NCBI GenBank assembly: GCA_030267565.1 | Contig: BRXU01000042.1 | Span: forward strand, 396,001-460,000 | Reading direction: 5' to 3' | From: Pleodorina starrii | Taxonomy: Eukaryota; Chlorophyta; Chlorophyceae; Chlamydomonadales; Volvocaceae | Length of the DNA stretch: 64,000 nucleotides | Shown: positions 1-10,895 of the stretch, piece by piece | How positions within the stretch are numbered: the stretch's first letter is position 1 | How the letters are laid out: every line of letters starts with the position of its first letter | Program-made: the position numbers and the translations under genes | The notes under the pieces: generated by a model | The model's input: the letters and a program-made list of their open reading frames with translations, nothing else | Database searches by the model: none | What the model was told of the DNA's origin: nothing

Positions 1-20
1 CGCCGCTGTGCCAGCCCCCT

Positions 21-238
21 TTATTTCCCGTTTTCGGTCGTCGTATTCAGCTGTCTGAGGGAGGCATCCACCAGCCCCTGGCTCCAGGCCCCCCTCGGCC
101 CTCGCATCAGGCCGCATGAAACCTGGAAGCGGGCAGCGTCGTCTTCGGGGGTTATGGAGGCAGGCATGCCCTCCCACGGTACGACACTCCAAGCGGCCGC
201 TGTGTCGTACACCAAGAAGTCCAGCTGGCCGATGAGGA
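21..238 (-). CDS. Last exon of an unidentified protein (window edge)
   Basis: An open frame runs from a good acceptor (CCGCAG, just above 238) to a TAA stop at 21-23. The piece reads as ordinary protein, not low complexity, and includes stretches such as QLDFLVYDTAAAW and GAWSQGLVDASLRQL. That pattern (a YD followed by a GxxxGxWSxGLVDASLxxL helix) loosely resembles the last part of periplasmic-binding/ionotropic-receptor ligand domains, but this is a weak inference from eye comparison. The downstream part of the transcript lies outside the window. It could instead be a terminal exon of the neighbouring sulfotransferase locus by alternative splicing; I see no direct evidence for that. Confidence 0.35.
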
Positions 239-452
239 CTGCGGGTGGGGCAGGGCACCAACTTTATAGTTAATATCTCGTGTATATGTGTATATTTGCG
301 CACATACATACGTGAGAGGCTAGTTAGGCGTTGGGGTGCGTGATGAGTAATAACGACGAGCAGCAGTCGGGGCGCCATATATACGGGGCTGCTGGAGCAA
401 TAATCGGTCGATGTGTTCGTCATAAATAAATCTTGGATATTCTCCTTACTTT

Positions 453-3400
453 TCAATCCCATTGAGTTGTACTTGCTCGTCCCACTTTACCTGCGAGTTC
501 GTATAGCTCCATGTCGAGCGCCTGCTGGCGATTGAGGTACGACATCTCCTCGGGAGACGGCATGTACGGCGTCGTGTCGAAGTTGAATTTCTCCTGCATT
601 TCCGTGATGTTCTTGTCGTGAACCTGATGGGGATCGATACGGAATTGCGGTCGGCACGGACTGAAGTGGCACAATCGGTAAGGTTCGGCATGGTACGACA
701 TTGTCGTGTCTCGGGTGAGCTTGCAAGCAACGTGCATGGCAACGCGCACGACCAGACAACGATGCAAGTACGACAAACAGCATTGGCAGCGCCGCTGTAG
801 CAGCGGCAGTGGCAAACAGTCGCCAACCATCTAAAAACCAACTATATGCGGCGCTGCTATAAACTATATGCGGAGCGGCTATCTAGTTGCGGTCGCCATT
901 GCTTGCGAATGAAAGGGAGCACGGCTCAGGCACCCTATCTAGGAGCGAAGTTCGCTGACCCGCAACCATCTTTGGCCTGTTCATTCCCTGGTGCTTTTTT
1001 TGTGGGCGGGTGTTGGCTGCGACCGATTGGTTGATGGGCAGCAAGCGTGCGTGCAATGCATCGATGTGGGGCGCGTGCACGCGCGCGGCTAACTGCATGC
1101 TGGCACCTACGTAGCTACCTTATTACTTACGTCCGTGTACGACACCGGCCAGCCCGCTCCGTACTCAAGCAGCCGCGACGTCAGCTCCTTGGGCGACTCC
1201 ATCGGTACGACAATGTCGTACTGCATCAGGACGAGCCGCGCCGCAGGCAGGTGGTGGGTGGCGTTGATGCTGCCAATCGGGTCGTGCCAGACCTTTTCGC
1301 CCAGGAGGTCTCTGCGTGTATGTACGGCACACACACCCAACACCAGGACAAGTTTTGTCAGTTGTTCATGCGTGAACGAACCGTTTCCTCCAGATATGTT
1401 GAACCTTTGGTGGCTCCGAAGAGCCGCTAATTAGTTACGGGTTCCAGAGCGCCCTAATTCTTACGGTAAATTACTGGTCGGCACAGACACACCCGACCCC
1501 AACCCTCATCAACGCACACAGGACCCCAGCCTCAACCCCACAAACCCAACATCCCCCCATAAGTCCCAACATGCATTTAGGCACACAAGCAACGCCTGAT
1601 AGTATAATAAGTGGACTCTGACCCGCCGCAATAACCCACGCACCCCATTTGTACACCCACCCACGCCAACCTCTCAATCACGCACGCACGCACCAACCGA
1701 CTGACCTGATGTAGTAATTGTCGACCATGCCGGGTGCGATGCGCTGCCAGAAGGCCGCATCCGCCTTGCCGTAGCTTCGGAAGAACGCGGCCTCTCCGTC
1801 GGTGCGGTTGGCGGCCCGGGCCGCTGCCGCCATGTTTCGCTTGGTGTGCAGCAGCAGGAAGTGCAGGTTGGAGGTCAGCCGGCGAACGGGGTTGCTGCGG
1901 TGGGTTGGGGTGCGTGGGGTGCGTGACGTGGAACATACGCGTATACGTAGGTGGTGGGTGAAGGCAAGGGCGGTGGGGAGGGAGGGTTGCGCAATGCGGC
2001 GGGAGAGAGGGAGAGTAGCAACAGGGCAAGGGGCCGGTCGGCCAGGACGCTGACAAGCTGATGAATGGGGAAGCGCGTTGAGGGTGCATACATACGTGCG
2101 TGGATATGACAAGGTACGTAGATTGTAAGACAAGTAACCCGTGTTCTTCCGCAGCTTCCATTCCTCACCGGAACAGTATCGATGTAACGAATTGTTTGGT
2201 GCACACCTCCACGTCAGCCATGGACTGCCTGCCTCCCAGCACGGTGTACTCGTTACTACAGGCAGACGTGCGAGCGCGGGAGGCGTGCGTGATATGGTAT
2301 GGGACTCATTTGAAGGCTGGAGGAGGCTGGTGGAAACAATGTTAACGACCGTATGTATGCACTTGTACCGTATTGCGGATTAATGCAGTGGAATACTGTA
2401 ATGGTTTACGGCCGCACCATAAAGTGAAGGGCACGGCGTGGCGGCTGGCACGCACAGCAGGGACAAAGAATGCAGCCAATCATTTGGGGCCGCAAGCAAG
2501 GGGGGCTAGATAGGCCGACATGCGGCGAATCGCAACTGACGGAGCGGCGCAAGCACGTGCCTGTCCAACCCGCGTGAGTGAGCGCCAACTCCACCAACTC
2601 AACTCCCTCCTGCTGCTGCATCCTCGGGGTATACTGGCACTGGTCGGCATACGGTACTGTGCAGTACGTACCTGTACGTTGTCCAGTGATTTGCCTGCAT
2701 GATTGCGGCCCGGCCGGCGCAGTCGGGCGCGGATTCGTTACGGAACACGCCGTACAGCGACCACCTGTGTTTTGTTATTGGACGGGTTCGTTATTGCGGT
2801 AGGTATCGTTGGGCGTTGTTAGCTAGGCAATCAAGCCAAGGGTTCAGGGATGTTCGGGTAAGAAGAGCGGGCGGCGGGGGGGAGAGAACGGTCGAGCGAG
2901 GGCGCCACACGTGCGGGTTTGCGTTGTCAGCGGCGGCAGGCGAGGGGCAGGCGAGGGGCATTGCATCGCATTTTACTGCGTCGCATATACAGCATTGCAC
3001 CGACTGCTGTGACCGCCGCCTGCCTTATGAGTCGGAAATATACATTGGAAAACCCGCACCCGCACCCGTCCGCTGGAACCTTCCGACAGGATCCCATATC
3101 CCTCTACGGTGTCCCTTGCGCTGCTGCATCTCCGTTTGCCACCCTGGGCCCCCTGGATGATGATGGTCTCCACACCTCTGATGGTGGAGACACGCTCTAA
3201 CGCTCCCCCCCTATGTGAACCCACGGCACGCACCTGCCCCTCCATCTCCGCGTGTCGGAACCCTTACCCCCGCCCGCCGCCCCGCACCACATACACCCAC
3301 GAACGCACCTGACGGGCGGCCCCCCGGTGATGTTCCGGTGCACCTCGGCGTCCACCCACCGCACACCGTCCCCGAAGCCTTTGACCGCGCAACCGGGTAT

Positions 3401-6100
3401 GCTGTCGTTGAACTGAGAGGTGCAGCCGTTGATCTCTGGGTGGGTGGGTGTCATCGGTGGCGGATGGGTGGGTGGGGCGGATGGATGGATGAAAGCAAGG
3501 TTGGGGCCGATTCGTTGCATGGCAGTAGTGGCTGGTGGCTGATGACTCCCAAGGCAGGAGCAGGTGAAGGTACGTATGAGCAACGACACCCTCGCTCTCG
3601 GCTGAGCGCCTCACGCTGGTAGGTCTGATGCTATGTTATTGGGGCCTTCGAAGGACCTGATGACAACTAACTAACGGCACCCGGTCGATCAACATGGCTG
3701 TGATATGATGAAAGATAGGACGACGTCCGAAATAAACCTGCGTCTTGCGTAGCTGGGGACCTAAACATGACCCGACCCACGGGTCGGACAGGGTCGGCGG
3801 CGGATGCGTACAGCAGTCGGACAACGACCTATGACGGACGGAACCCCGCCAGCGGCTGTATGTGTGCCCGGTGGGGCCATCCACGGCGATTCTTCAGCAG
3901 GACGGAGGAATGGAGCGACAGCGTGTGCCCCCGCCCCCCGCCATGCAACCCATGAAGCCCAACGTACGCCCGGCAGCGGAGCCTATGCGACGTGACGGAG
4001 CTCATGGCTGGTACCAAATACCCACCCTCCATTCGTTGGGCATTCGTATTCGGCGGGGTCCGACCCCACCCCGTGCACTGGCTCCTTGTCCCGCCGACCC
4101 GCGGGTCATATACGGTCCACTACTTACTTGCCGCATGGCACCAGCTCGTCCCGCCGCTCTTGGACACTGCATTCGTTTGGGGTTTATTTGCGGTCGCAGC
4201 AGTGATCGTGTTCATGCGTGCCGCGGGCAAAGTCCCGTGGAAAGCGCGGTTTGCCAGCGGGGTTTGGTGACAGCAATTTGCGAGAATGGTCGAACGCTTT
4301 CTACCAACGGGTCCACCTGGCTTGCTACCACGCCCACTAAACTCGACTAAACTCCACACTAGTTGGATCATATGTTGGTTGTACATACGGGTTCCCCCAA
4401 TTATATCCATTAAACGAATGAGAGTGGAATGACGGCGCAGCGCCTGCCATTGCTTCCAGGCCGCCAGACCTCTAGCCAGGCCCGCCCCACATCCATTTCC
4501 GCGGAGCGCGATCCTGAAACTTTAGTCCCTCTGTGGCCAGCCACACTACCAGCTGAAAACTCACACGGGCCCCCGGCCGGCCGGCCCTCCCTCCCTAGTC
4601 CCTACCCCGCCATTTATTTCTCCGTTCATTTCCCACCACCAACCCCGGCCCCTGCGCGCATGTACCCCCTCGCTCGCTCCCTCTCGCTCGCTTTCGGCTC
4701 CGCGCCCCGGGGCTCCCGGTTGCTTTATCTGCGCCTGCTAATCGATCTTCTGCACCGTCTTCCACCATTCATGCTTAACTTTTATATTTGTTACGAACGC
4801 GCTTTCCCCACGCACCACGCACCCAAACCCAACCGTCAGCCACTCACCATGGTGGAACTCCAACATACCGCGATCGATGGCACCCCGGCGGTGAATCAAG
4901 TAGAGCTACGTACAATGAGAGAGTGAGACAATGAGAGAGGGAAAGAGAGGAGGGCAGTGACGTGACGGGATTGCGAGACGTGGGGCATACGTGGAGACAT
5001 TGGTCACCCGATGCCTCCGCTTTATCCCGCAGCATCAAGCCGCCAACCCGCCTACCGATCGACCCCGAGACCCATCCACTCACTGCCTATCCGCCCCCGC
5101 TCCCACCTGCACCAGCAAGGCCCTGGCCGCCTCCTCATCCGCCTGACTCATCATCCGCCTGCCTCCCTCCCTCCAGCCGTCCAGCCAGGTCCGCACCACC
5201 ACCGCCGTCAGCAGCCGCCGCAGCACCGGGAAGGACATCGCCGCATCCGGAGGCAGAGCGGACAGCCGGGAAGACACCCGACGACACCAGTCCGCCAGGG
5301 AGGGAGGGGAAGGGGCAGAGGAGAGGCGCCAAGGAAGAGGCTGGGGTGCTTCGTACTGCGGCTCGGAGTTGGCCCCAGTTAAGTGTCGTACTGCCGCAGT
5401 TAAGTGTCGTACATTACTAGTGTTGTCCGGAGCCAAGAACAGCAGATCCTGAAGCGAGGGGCGGCAGGGAGGAAAGCGACGAGCGCGCGCGGTCAAGTAA
5501 AGACCGATGGCAGGCGCGTGCGGGGTACAAAGGCGCACGCAAGGGTCGACCCTGCGAAAGGTTGTTGCGAAATCGAGCAAAGTGACATCTGTCGATTTGC
5601 CGCCATGTAATAAAGGATGGATGCTGTATCCGATTGCTTTGAGGCTTACATGTGGAGTGAGTGGGACATACAGCGTTACGTATCCTCGCGTGCGTGAGTT
5701 GGCGAGCAGCGCAACAGCACAGCCACAAATCGACCAAGCCACGAACAACCGCCGCTACCTATCTACGTACCTGCATCATCTCCTCCACCTGCGGTTGGTG
5801 CAGTTCGTGCACCCGACGCAGCAGACCGCTGTAGTGCGGCCCCACGGAGTCCAACAACGTGTCGAGTTGGCAGCGAAGTTGGGACTGGGAACTCGGACTG
5901 TACAGCGCATCTTCTCCCAGGAAGGTTTCTGAGATGGCTCTAGACAAGCTGAGCGGCGTAGAGCCTGAGTTCGCTGGCTGGAGGCGGCGGATGCGTGGCC
6001 GAGCGACCCCTCTAGATCTAGCGCCGACGACGCTGCCGAAGCCTCCAGAGAGCAGCAGCAGAACCGCGGAGGCGGTGAGGTAAAACGACTTCACAGACAT
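453..6100 (-). CDS. Sulfotransferase-like protein, nine exons, 525 aa
   Basis: Proposed exons on the minus strand: 5771-6100, 5107-5448, 4848-4905, 3309-3435, 2672-2764, 2169-2255, 1706-1894, 1131-1311, 453-623. All phases agree and give 525 residues. The start is the ATG at 6098-6100, followed by a hydrophobic stretch at about residues 6-26 that fits a signal peptide or Golgi signal anchor. The diagnostic site is the 3'-phosphate (PAPS) binding motif R346-N-P348-V-R-R351-L-T-S354, which matches the RxPxxRxxS signature of sulfotransferases. The end (LNRQQALDMELYELA) matches the helix that closes many algal sulfotransferases. I could not find a clear 5'-phosphosulfate P-loop, so the acceptor is unknown and activity is inferred. 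A likely role is sulfation of secreted or wall glycans in the secretory pathway. Several NxT/S sites are present. It is divergent from the caspase-like gene. Confidence 0.72.
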
Positions 6101-7142
6101 TACGCGGGAATGTATAGTTGAAAAGCAGCGTTTCAGAAATTCCCTACAGAGAAACTGGTTGTCACTTTGGCACTTTCGTTAGGTGGGCAACAACCTTGAC
6201 GACGCGCGCACGACAACGGGCCTTTCTCGCGTCAAGCAAGCGGGAGAGATGGTGGCATTGCACTGCCACAAAGTTACATACGAATTATACAATGGTATGT
6301 TGCGCTTGAGAATCTATCTGACGCGTAAAAGTGTTTGGTGCCCTTTTCGTTTGGTTCCGAGTCTGGTTGCCGAGTTGATTAAACCTTGGGCGATCGAATA
6401 TGTTAGTTGGGAGGCTAAGGTTGGGATGCTCGAAGAAGCTATAAACAGTACCATTAACTTGACAGATATATGAGTCATAAATGCGATGATTTAGGAAAAA
6501 AATCTCTCTCGATCGGTGATTGGCATGTTCCAACGAAAGGGTGCTCGGTTCGTTCGGCGACCCGTGGGTCGTATGATGCCAAGTGTATTGATTGCTGGTG
6601 CGTGTTACACTTGGCATCATAACGCCATGATAACTAGAGCTAGGTCGAAATCAAAATTCTCTCATTGCGGAAGCCAATTCAGACCGCTACGAACCTCACC
6701 CGCCCGCTTCGCTCATGCGTGCAGAGTCCGTTCGCCGGACGCCAGCTGTGCACGCTGCATGCTGTGCACGATCCCTCCCCGGCTCTATCTGCAGCTTTTC
6801 CGCCTTGCTTACCAAGCCCAACCCACCGCCCCGGCAGCGAGCGAACTGTACGCTCAAGTAGTTCACCCTTCCTTTAGTAGTCATGTTTGCAACTCTTGAG
6901 ATATTAGTGCATGTTAGCGTCATGCGGTACGGGCGCGAGCGTACGTATGTATGGTATTAGCTTTGACAAGCACGATGGTAACATCATCAGCAAATTCTTG
7001 GCATAACGCGGCTGCTGGCCAGCAAGCAAGCAACCCCTTGAACCAACTGAGCAGCGAAGGATAGATACCCTTGCTGACCTCATTCCCTCTATGTGAATAG
7101 CTTTGCTGAGGCACCCACACACGATATATAAGCAGCAAATAA
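6101..7142. other. Divergent intergenic region, sulfotransferase / caspase-like gene
   Basis: About 1.0 kb between two start codons that face away from each other. It is more AT-rich than its flanks. It holds one copy of the GACCCNNGGGTC palindrome at 6559-6570. I see no convincing coding sequence or RNA gene. Confidence 0.5.
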
Positions 7143-9296
7143 ATGTTGGAATGCGTAGCCTTGGTGATTGGCGTTGGTGCATACAAGGTCTTGCTCCCTA
7201 TCAATTGCGCCGGCAACGAGGCGAAGGAGGTTTACAGGTGCCTTCAGGCGCACGGCATCGCATCAAAACCTATCCTGCGTCATGACCAGCAGCAGCCCTT
7301 CTGGCAGCGGCCTTTCGGGGCTGCTGAAGCGGACGACGGCTTTTCGGTTGCGGACGCGAATCGACGGAGCCTGGTGGACGCAATTGCAATCTTCAAGGTC
7401 CGTCGATGTTTTGCCTTGCATAACTAAGAAGAAAGATCTTTTGCGCGCGGCCCCTTGGTCGACATGTTGCTTGCAGCAAAGTTCAAATGTTACCGCTAAT
7501 ATGACGTGGCTTTCTTGCGCGATGGTGTCCTGTGTGTAGAAGGAGCTTGAGAAGCGGAGTATACGTAAGCACAACAAGCAGGTAGTTCGGTGCTGGGCTT
7601 TCTTCTACTACTCCGGTCACGGGATGACCGAGGGCGGCGAGCACTACCTGTTTGGCAACGACGTGACCCAGGCGACCAGAGCGCACGGCATCAGCTTCGA
7701 GCGGGAGGTGCTGGGCCCCATGAGGCAGCACGCGGTCGCCTCGCTGGCAATCCTGGACGCATGCCGCAGCCCGGGCGATGATGAGACGACGAGGGCCGCA
7801 GCCTCCGCCGCCGGCGGCCCGGAAGAGCTCTCGCACGGCTTCGGATGGGGCCTCACGCCAGGGGCAGCGACCGCCACGGCCAGTGGCAGCAGCAGCACCG
7901 GCCCACCGCCTGAGATGCGCGGCGGAGACAGCCTGCGACCGCAGCAGCAGCAGCGGCAGCCGCAAACCTTCTCGTCGCCCATGGGCGGCGCTTATGTTTG
8001 CTGGGCGACGAGCCCCTACAAGACAGCTGAGGTGTTGAGCGGGTACACGGCCCACCTGGTGAAGGTGAGGAGGCAGCCAGCTGTTTGATTGTTTGTATGC
8101 AGCAGCTGCACTGTGCTCAACCGTTCCACGGATTTGACCAATGGAAGGGAACGCGACCAGGACAGACCTGGACGAAACAAGAAACAATGGATGGCCAGCC
8201 GCCCGCGCTAGCTTGGTATAGTTGTAACAGGGGACTCCGCTTTGGGGTGTGTCAGCAGGCGCGCGTGATGTTGAGATGGAACAGCCCGAAAAGTGGAAAA
8301 GTAGAAAACCCTTAGGATTGCTTTGTTGCCCGCAGTACTTGTTCAACGACGGGATGAGCGTGTGGGCTGCGACGGACAAGGCGTTCGAGGAGGTGGAGGC
8401 AAGAGGGCGAGGCGCGCAGAGTCCTCGAGGCGAAACGATGGGCCGCATCGGGTGGGCGCTGGACCGGCCCCTGGTGAGCGAATTCATTCTTTGCGTGCCC
8501 ATACCAGGAAGTGCAGAATTTAAGCCTCAGGCTGCTAGCTAGCTTCATCGGTTATAATCAGTAGTGATGCTGATCAACAGACGTTTGTCACATGTCTGAC
8601 ATGTATTGTCGATTGGATAGGGGGCTCCTGCTCGCTTTATACTTGAGTGATCCGCCGAAGTCCATACAGGCGTGCCTTTTAACCATCTTGCCGAACATGC
8701 GTGCGTACCCATCTATCATTATTTCGGCGATGCGGACATAGCTCTATTTATACTTTCATGCATGTCGCGTTCCGTCACGCAGGCGGAATGGAACGAGCTG
8801 CTTATCACGGATACACCATCGGCGGCTGCTTACAACCTTGACGGCACGTCGACAGCAGCAGGCGCCATCGCGGGGCCAGCCGAGGGCTCGGCGCAGCGAA
8901 GCTCTCGACCTGTTGTCGCCGGCGGGCTGGTAAGTGTAGTATCCTGGGTATCTTCCTGGCGTTTGCTCAAAAGGTGGATACAAAATGTGGCATCGATCTG
9001 GGTTTCTGGCGAGCCGCGTGCTTTCATGCATGATTAAAAAACTTCTCACTGGAAATATGTGGGCGGTTGTCTGCTGGTCGATGAGGGTCGATGGAAGGTA
9101 GCAGCCCCATCACCAGGCTGCGCGTCTTTCGCGCAGATAATACGTAACCGTGACAGTTTTCAGCTAAAACTCAAACTTTTGGGGACTTGTAATGCCCGAC
9201 ATTGCGCAAGCAAGGGGAAGCACGATACATTGAAATCGCGCATGCATGCATGATGATTGCAGCAGGCAGAACGGCTTGTACCGCTATGTCTCATGA
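7143..9296 (+). CDS. Caspase-like cysteine protease (peptidase C14 fold)
   Basis: Exons 7143-7397, 7540-8064, 8336-8473 and 8783-8929 are all phase 0. A last exon 9270-9296 would end the protein at 363 aa (TGA 9294-9296). The protein opens at once with a caspase-type first strand (VALVIGVGAYK) and has no prodomain. The catalytic pair is visible: His112 in YYSGHG and Cys160 in AILDACRS. A Gln/Ser/Gly-rich loop interrupts the domain after the Cys, then GGAYVCWATSPYKTAEV and GYTAHLVKYLFNDG resemble the later strands and the small-subunit part of C14 proteins. The basic S1 pocket cannot be judged by eye, so metacaspase-like (Arg/Lys) or other specificity is open. The 3' end is ambiguous: exon 4 can also splice in frame to the armadillo exon at 9429, giving a fusion. 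The likely role is regulated proteolysis in stress or cell-death signalling, by family inference. Confidence 0.75.
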
Positions 9297-9329
9297 ACTT
9301 CTTGATTGCAGCAAACGACCATTGTTGTT

Positions 9330-9370
9330 ATTATTATTAATAATATTATTAATATTAGTATTATTATCCA
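9330..9370. repeat. AT-rich TTA/AAT tract
   Basis: A run of TTATTATTATTAATAAT-type sequence lies between the caspase-like and ARM frames. It stands out sharply from the GC-rich surroundings. It may be an intron body or a promoter-proximal tract. Confidence 0.7.
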
Positions 9371-9392
9371 ATGCGTTTTGAATCCGGTGTGT

Positions 9393-10895
9393 ATGTTCAT
9401 CCTTCCGTATCTGCATCGATGCATGCAGGCTATGCTCCTGGACCGGCCTTTCCAGGCAGTCGCCCTCATGGCTGGCCATGCCACTGACATTCCGTACCTT
9501 GTACGGCAGCTCAACAGCCCTTCCGGCACCGTACAGCAGCGGGCGATCCAATCCATGGTCATACTGGCGTCCGATGACAGCAACAAACAGCTTGCCTTAG
9601 CCGAGGCAGGCGCAATCCCAGCCCTGATGGCACTCCTGCGCAGCTCATCGGGTACCGTGCAGCGGATGGCAGCACAGGCGCTTGGCGTTCTCGCTAACAA
9701 CGCTTCCAACCGGGTCACCATCGCCGATGCCGGTGCCATCCCACTCCTTGTGGAGCGCCTGAACAGCAGCTCCGTGCAGCTGTGGGCGGCTTGGACCCTA
9801 GGTATGCTTGCTCTCGACAACGCGGCAAACCAAGTCAGCATCGTGCAGGCCGACGCAGTACCATGCCTGGTCAGGCTGTTGGGTATCTCGGACACCAGTG
9901 TGCAGCATCATGCGGCATGGGCACTGGCAAACCTGATTAATGATAACGAGGCAAACCAGCTCATCATCGTCCAGGCTGGCGCAATCCGACCGCTGGTCAG
10001 GCTTCTGAGTAGCTCTGTCCATGGTATGCACATGTGCGCGATGTGCGCAGTGAAGGAGCTCGCTTGCATTAATGCAGCCCGGGTCAGCATCGCTCAAGCT
10101 GGCGCCATTCCACCGCTGGTCAAGCTCCTGCGCAGCTCGGATGCTAATGATCAGCAATGGGCAGCAAGGACACTGTCCCACCTTGCCGTCAGTGCTGACA
10201 ACTGCGTCGCCATCGCCCAGGCCGGCGCCGTGCCAATCCTTGCCAAACTCCTTTGCAGCCGGGACACGAATGTACAGCAATGGGCAACACGGGCGCTGGG
10301 AAACCTTGCCTGCAACGAGGAAAACTGCGTCGCCATTGCCCAGGCCTATGCAATCCCGCCTCTGGTCAAGCTCCTGCACAGCTCGGAAGCTAGCTTGCAG
10401 GGCTGGGCAGCATTGGCACTGGGGAACCTTGCGTCCCACAACGTTGCCAACCAGATCAGCATTGCCCACGCCGGCGCCATCCCGCCGCTGGTGCAGCTCC
10501 TGGGCGGCAGCTCGGACGCCGCCGTGCAGCGCTTGGCAGCCTGGTTACTCGGTATCCTTGCCCAGAACACAGCAAACCAGGAGGCAATCGCCCAACAGGC
10601 GGGCGCCATCCAGGGCCTCGTACAGCTTTTAGAGAGCCCGGCCGCAGACGTGCAGCGCTGGGCAGCACAGGCGCTAGGGACCCTGGCCCACGACAACGCT
10701 GCAAACCAGGACACCATCGCCCACGCCGGTGCCAGCCCGCGCCTGGTGAATCTCAAGGACAGCTCGGACGCTGATGTGCAGCAGCAGGCGGCAAGGGCGC
10801 TCGAACACCTGGCAGGCAACAGCGCTGCCGAAAAGGACGCCAAGCAACGACCGGGCGGGGTGATTCCAGACCGTGAACGAGCGAAGTCCATGTGA
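9393..10895 (+). CDS. Armadillo-repeat protein (about 11 ARM repeats)
   Basis: A single open frame ends with TGA at 10893-10895. In-frame ATGs are at 9393 and 9423; an exon could instead start at 9429 after a good acceptor. The protein is almost entirely ARM repeats of 41-42 residues. Each carries a helix like AGAIPPLVKLL followed by a spacer with SS.D..VQ, then a helix like WAARALGNLA. I count about eleven units, ending in a short Lys/Glu/Arg-rich tail. Nearly identical repeats imply recent unit duplication, common in Volvocales. ARM solenoids bind other proteins, so this is an adaptor or scaffold, with no enzymatic site visible. Only 96 bp separate it from the stop of the caspase-like gene on the same strand, and its frame is compatible with being that protein's C-terminal half. 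Confidence 0.82.
   Translation: MFILPYLHRCMQAMLLDRPFQAVALMAGHATDIPYLVRQLNSPSGTVQQRAIQSMVILASDDSNKQLALAEAGAIPALMALLRSSSGTVQRMAAQALGVLANNASNRVTIADAGAIPLLVERLNSSSVQLWAAWTLGMLALDNAANQVSIVQADAVPCLVRLLGISDTSVQHHAAWALANLINDNEANQLIIVQAGAIRPLVRLLSSSVHGMHMCAMCAVKELACINAARVSIAQAGAIPPLVKLLRSSDANDQQWAARTLSHLAVSADNCVAIAQAGAVPILAKLLCSRDTNVQQWATRALGNLACNEENCVAIAQAYAIPPLVKLLHSSEASLQGWAALALGNLASHNVANQISIAHAGAIPPLVQLLGGSSDAAVQRLAAWLLGILAQNTANQEAIAQQAGAIQGLVQLLESPAADVQRWAAQALGTLAHDNAANQDTIAHAGASPRLVNLKDSSDADVQQQAARALEHLAGNSAAEKDAKQRPGGVIPDRERAKSM

Noticed and set aside
2973..3245. Minus-strand piece with VSTIRGVETIII as an extra sulfotransferase exon
   Set aside because: No donor or acceptor pair keeps phase with its neighbours, while the 3309-3435 exon joins the 2672-2764 exon directly in phase to give PPVRWSLYG.
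7483..8502. 339-codon minus-strand open frame
   Set aside because: It is antisense to the caspase-like exons, which carry catalytic motifs and consistent splice phases. The minus frame has no domain.
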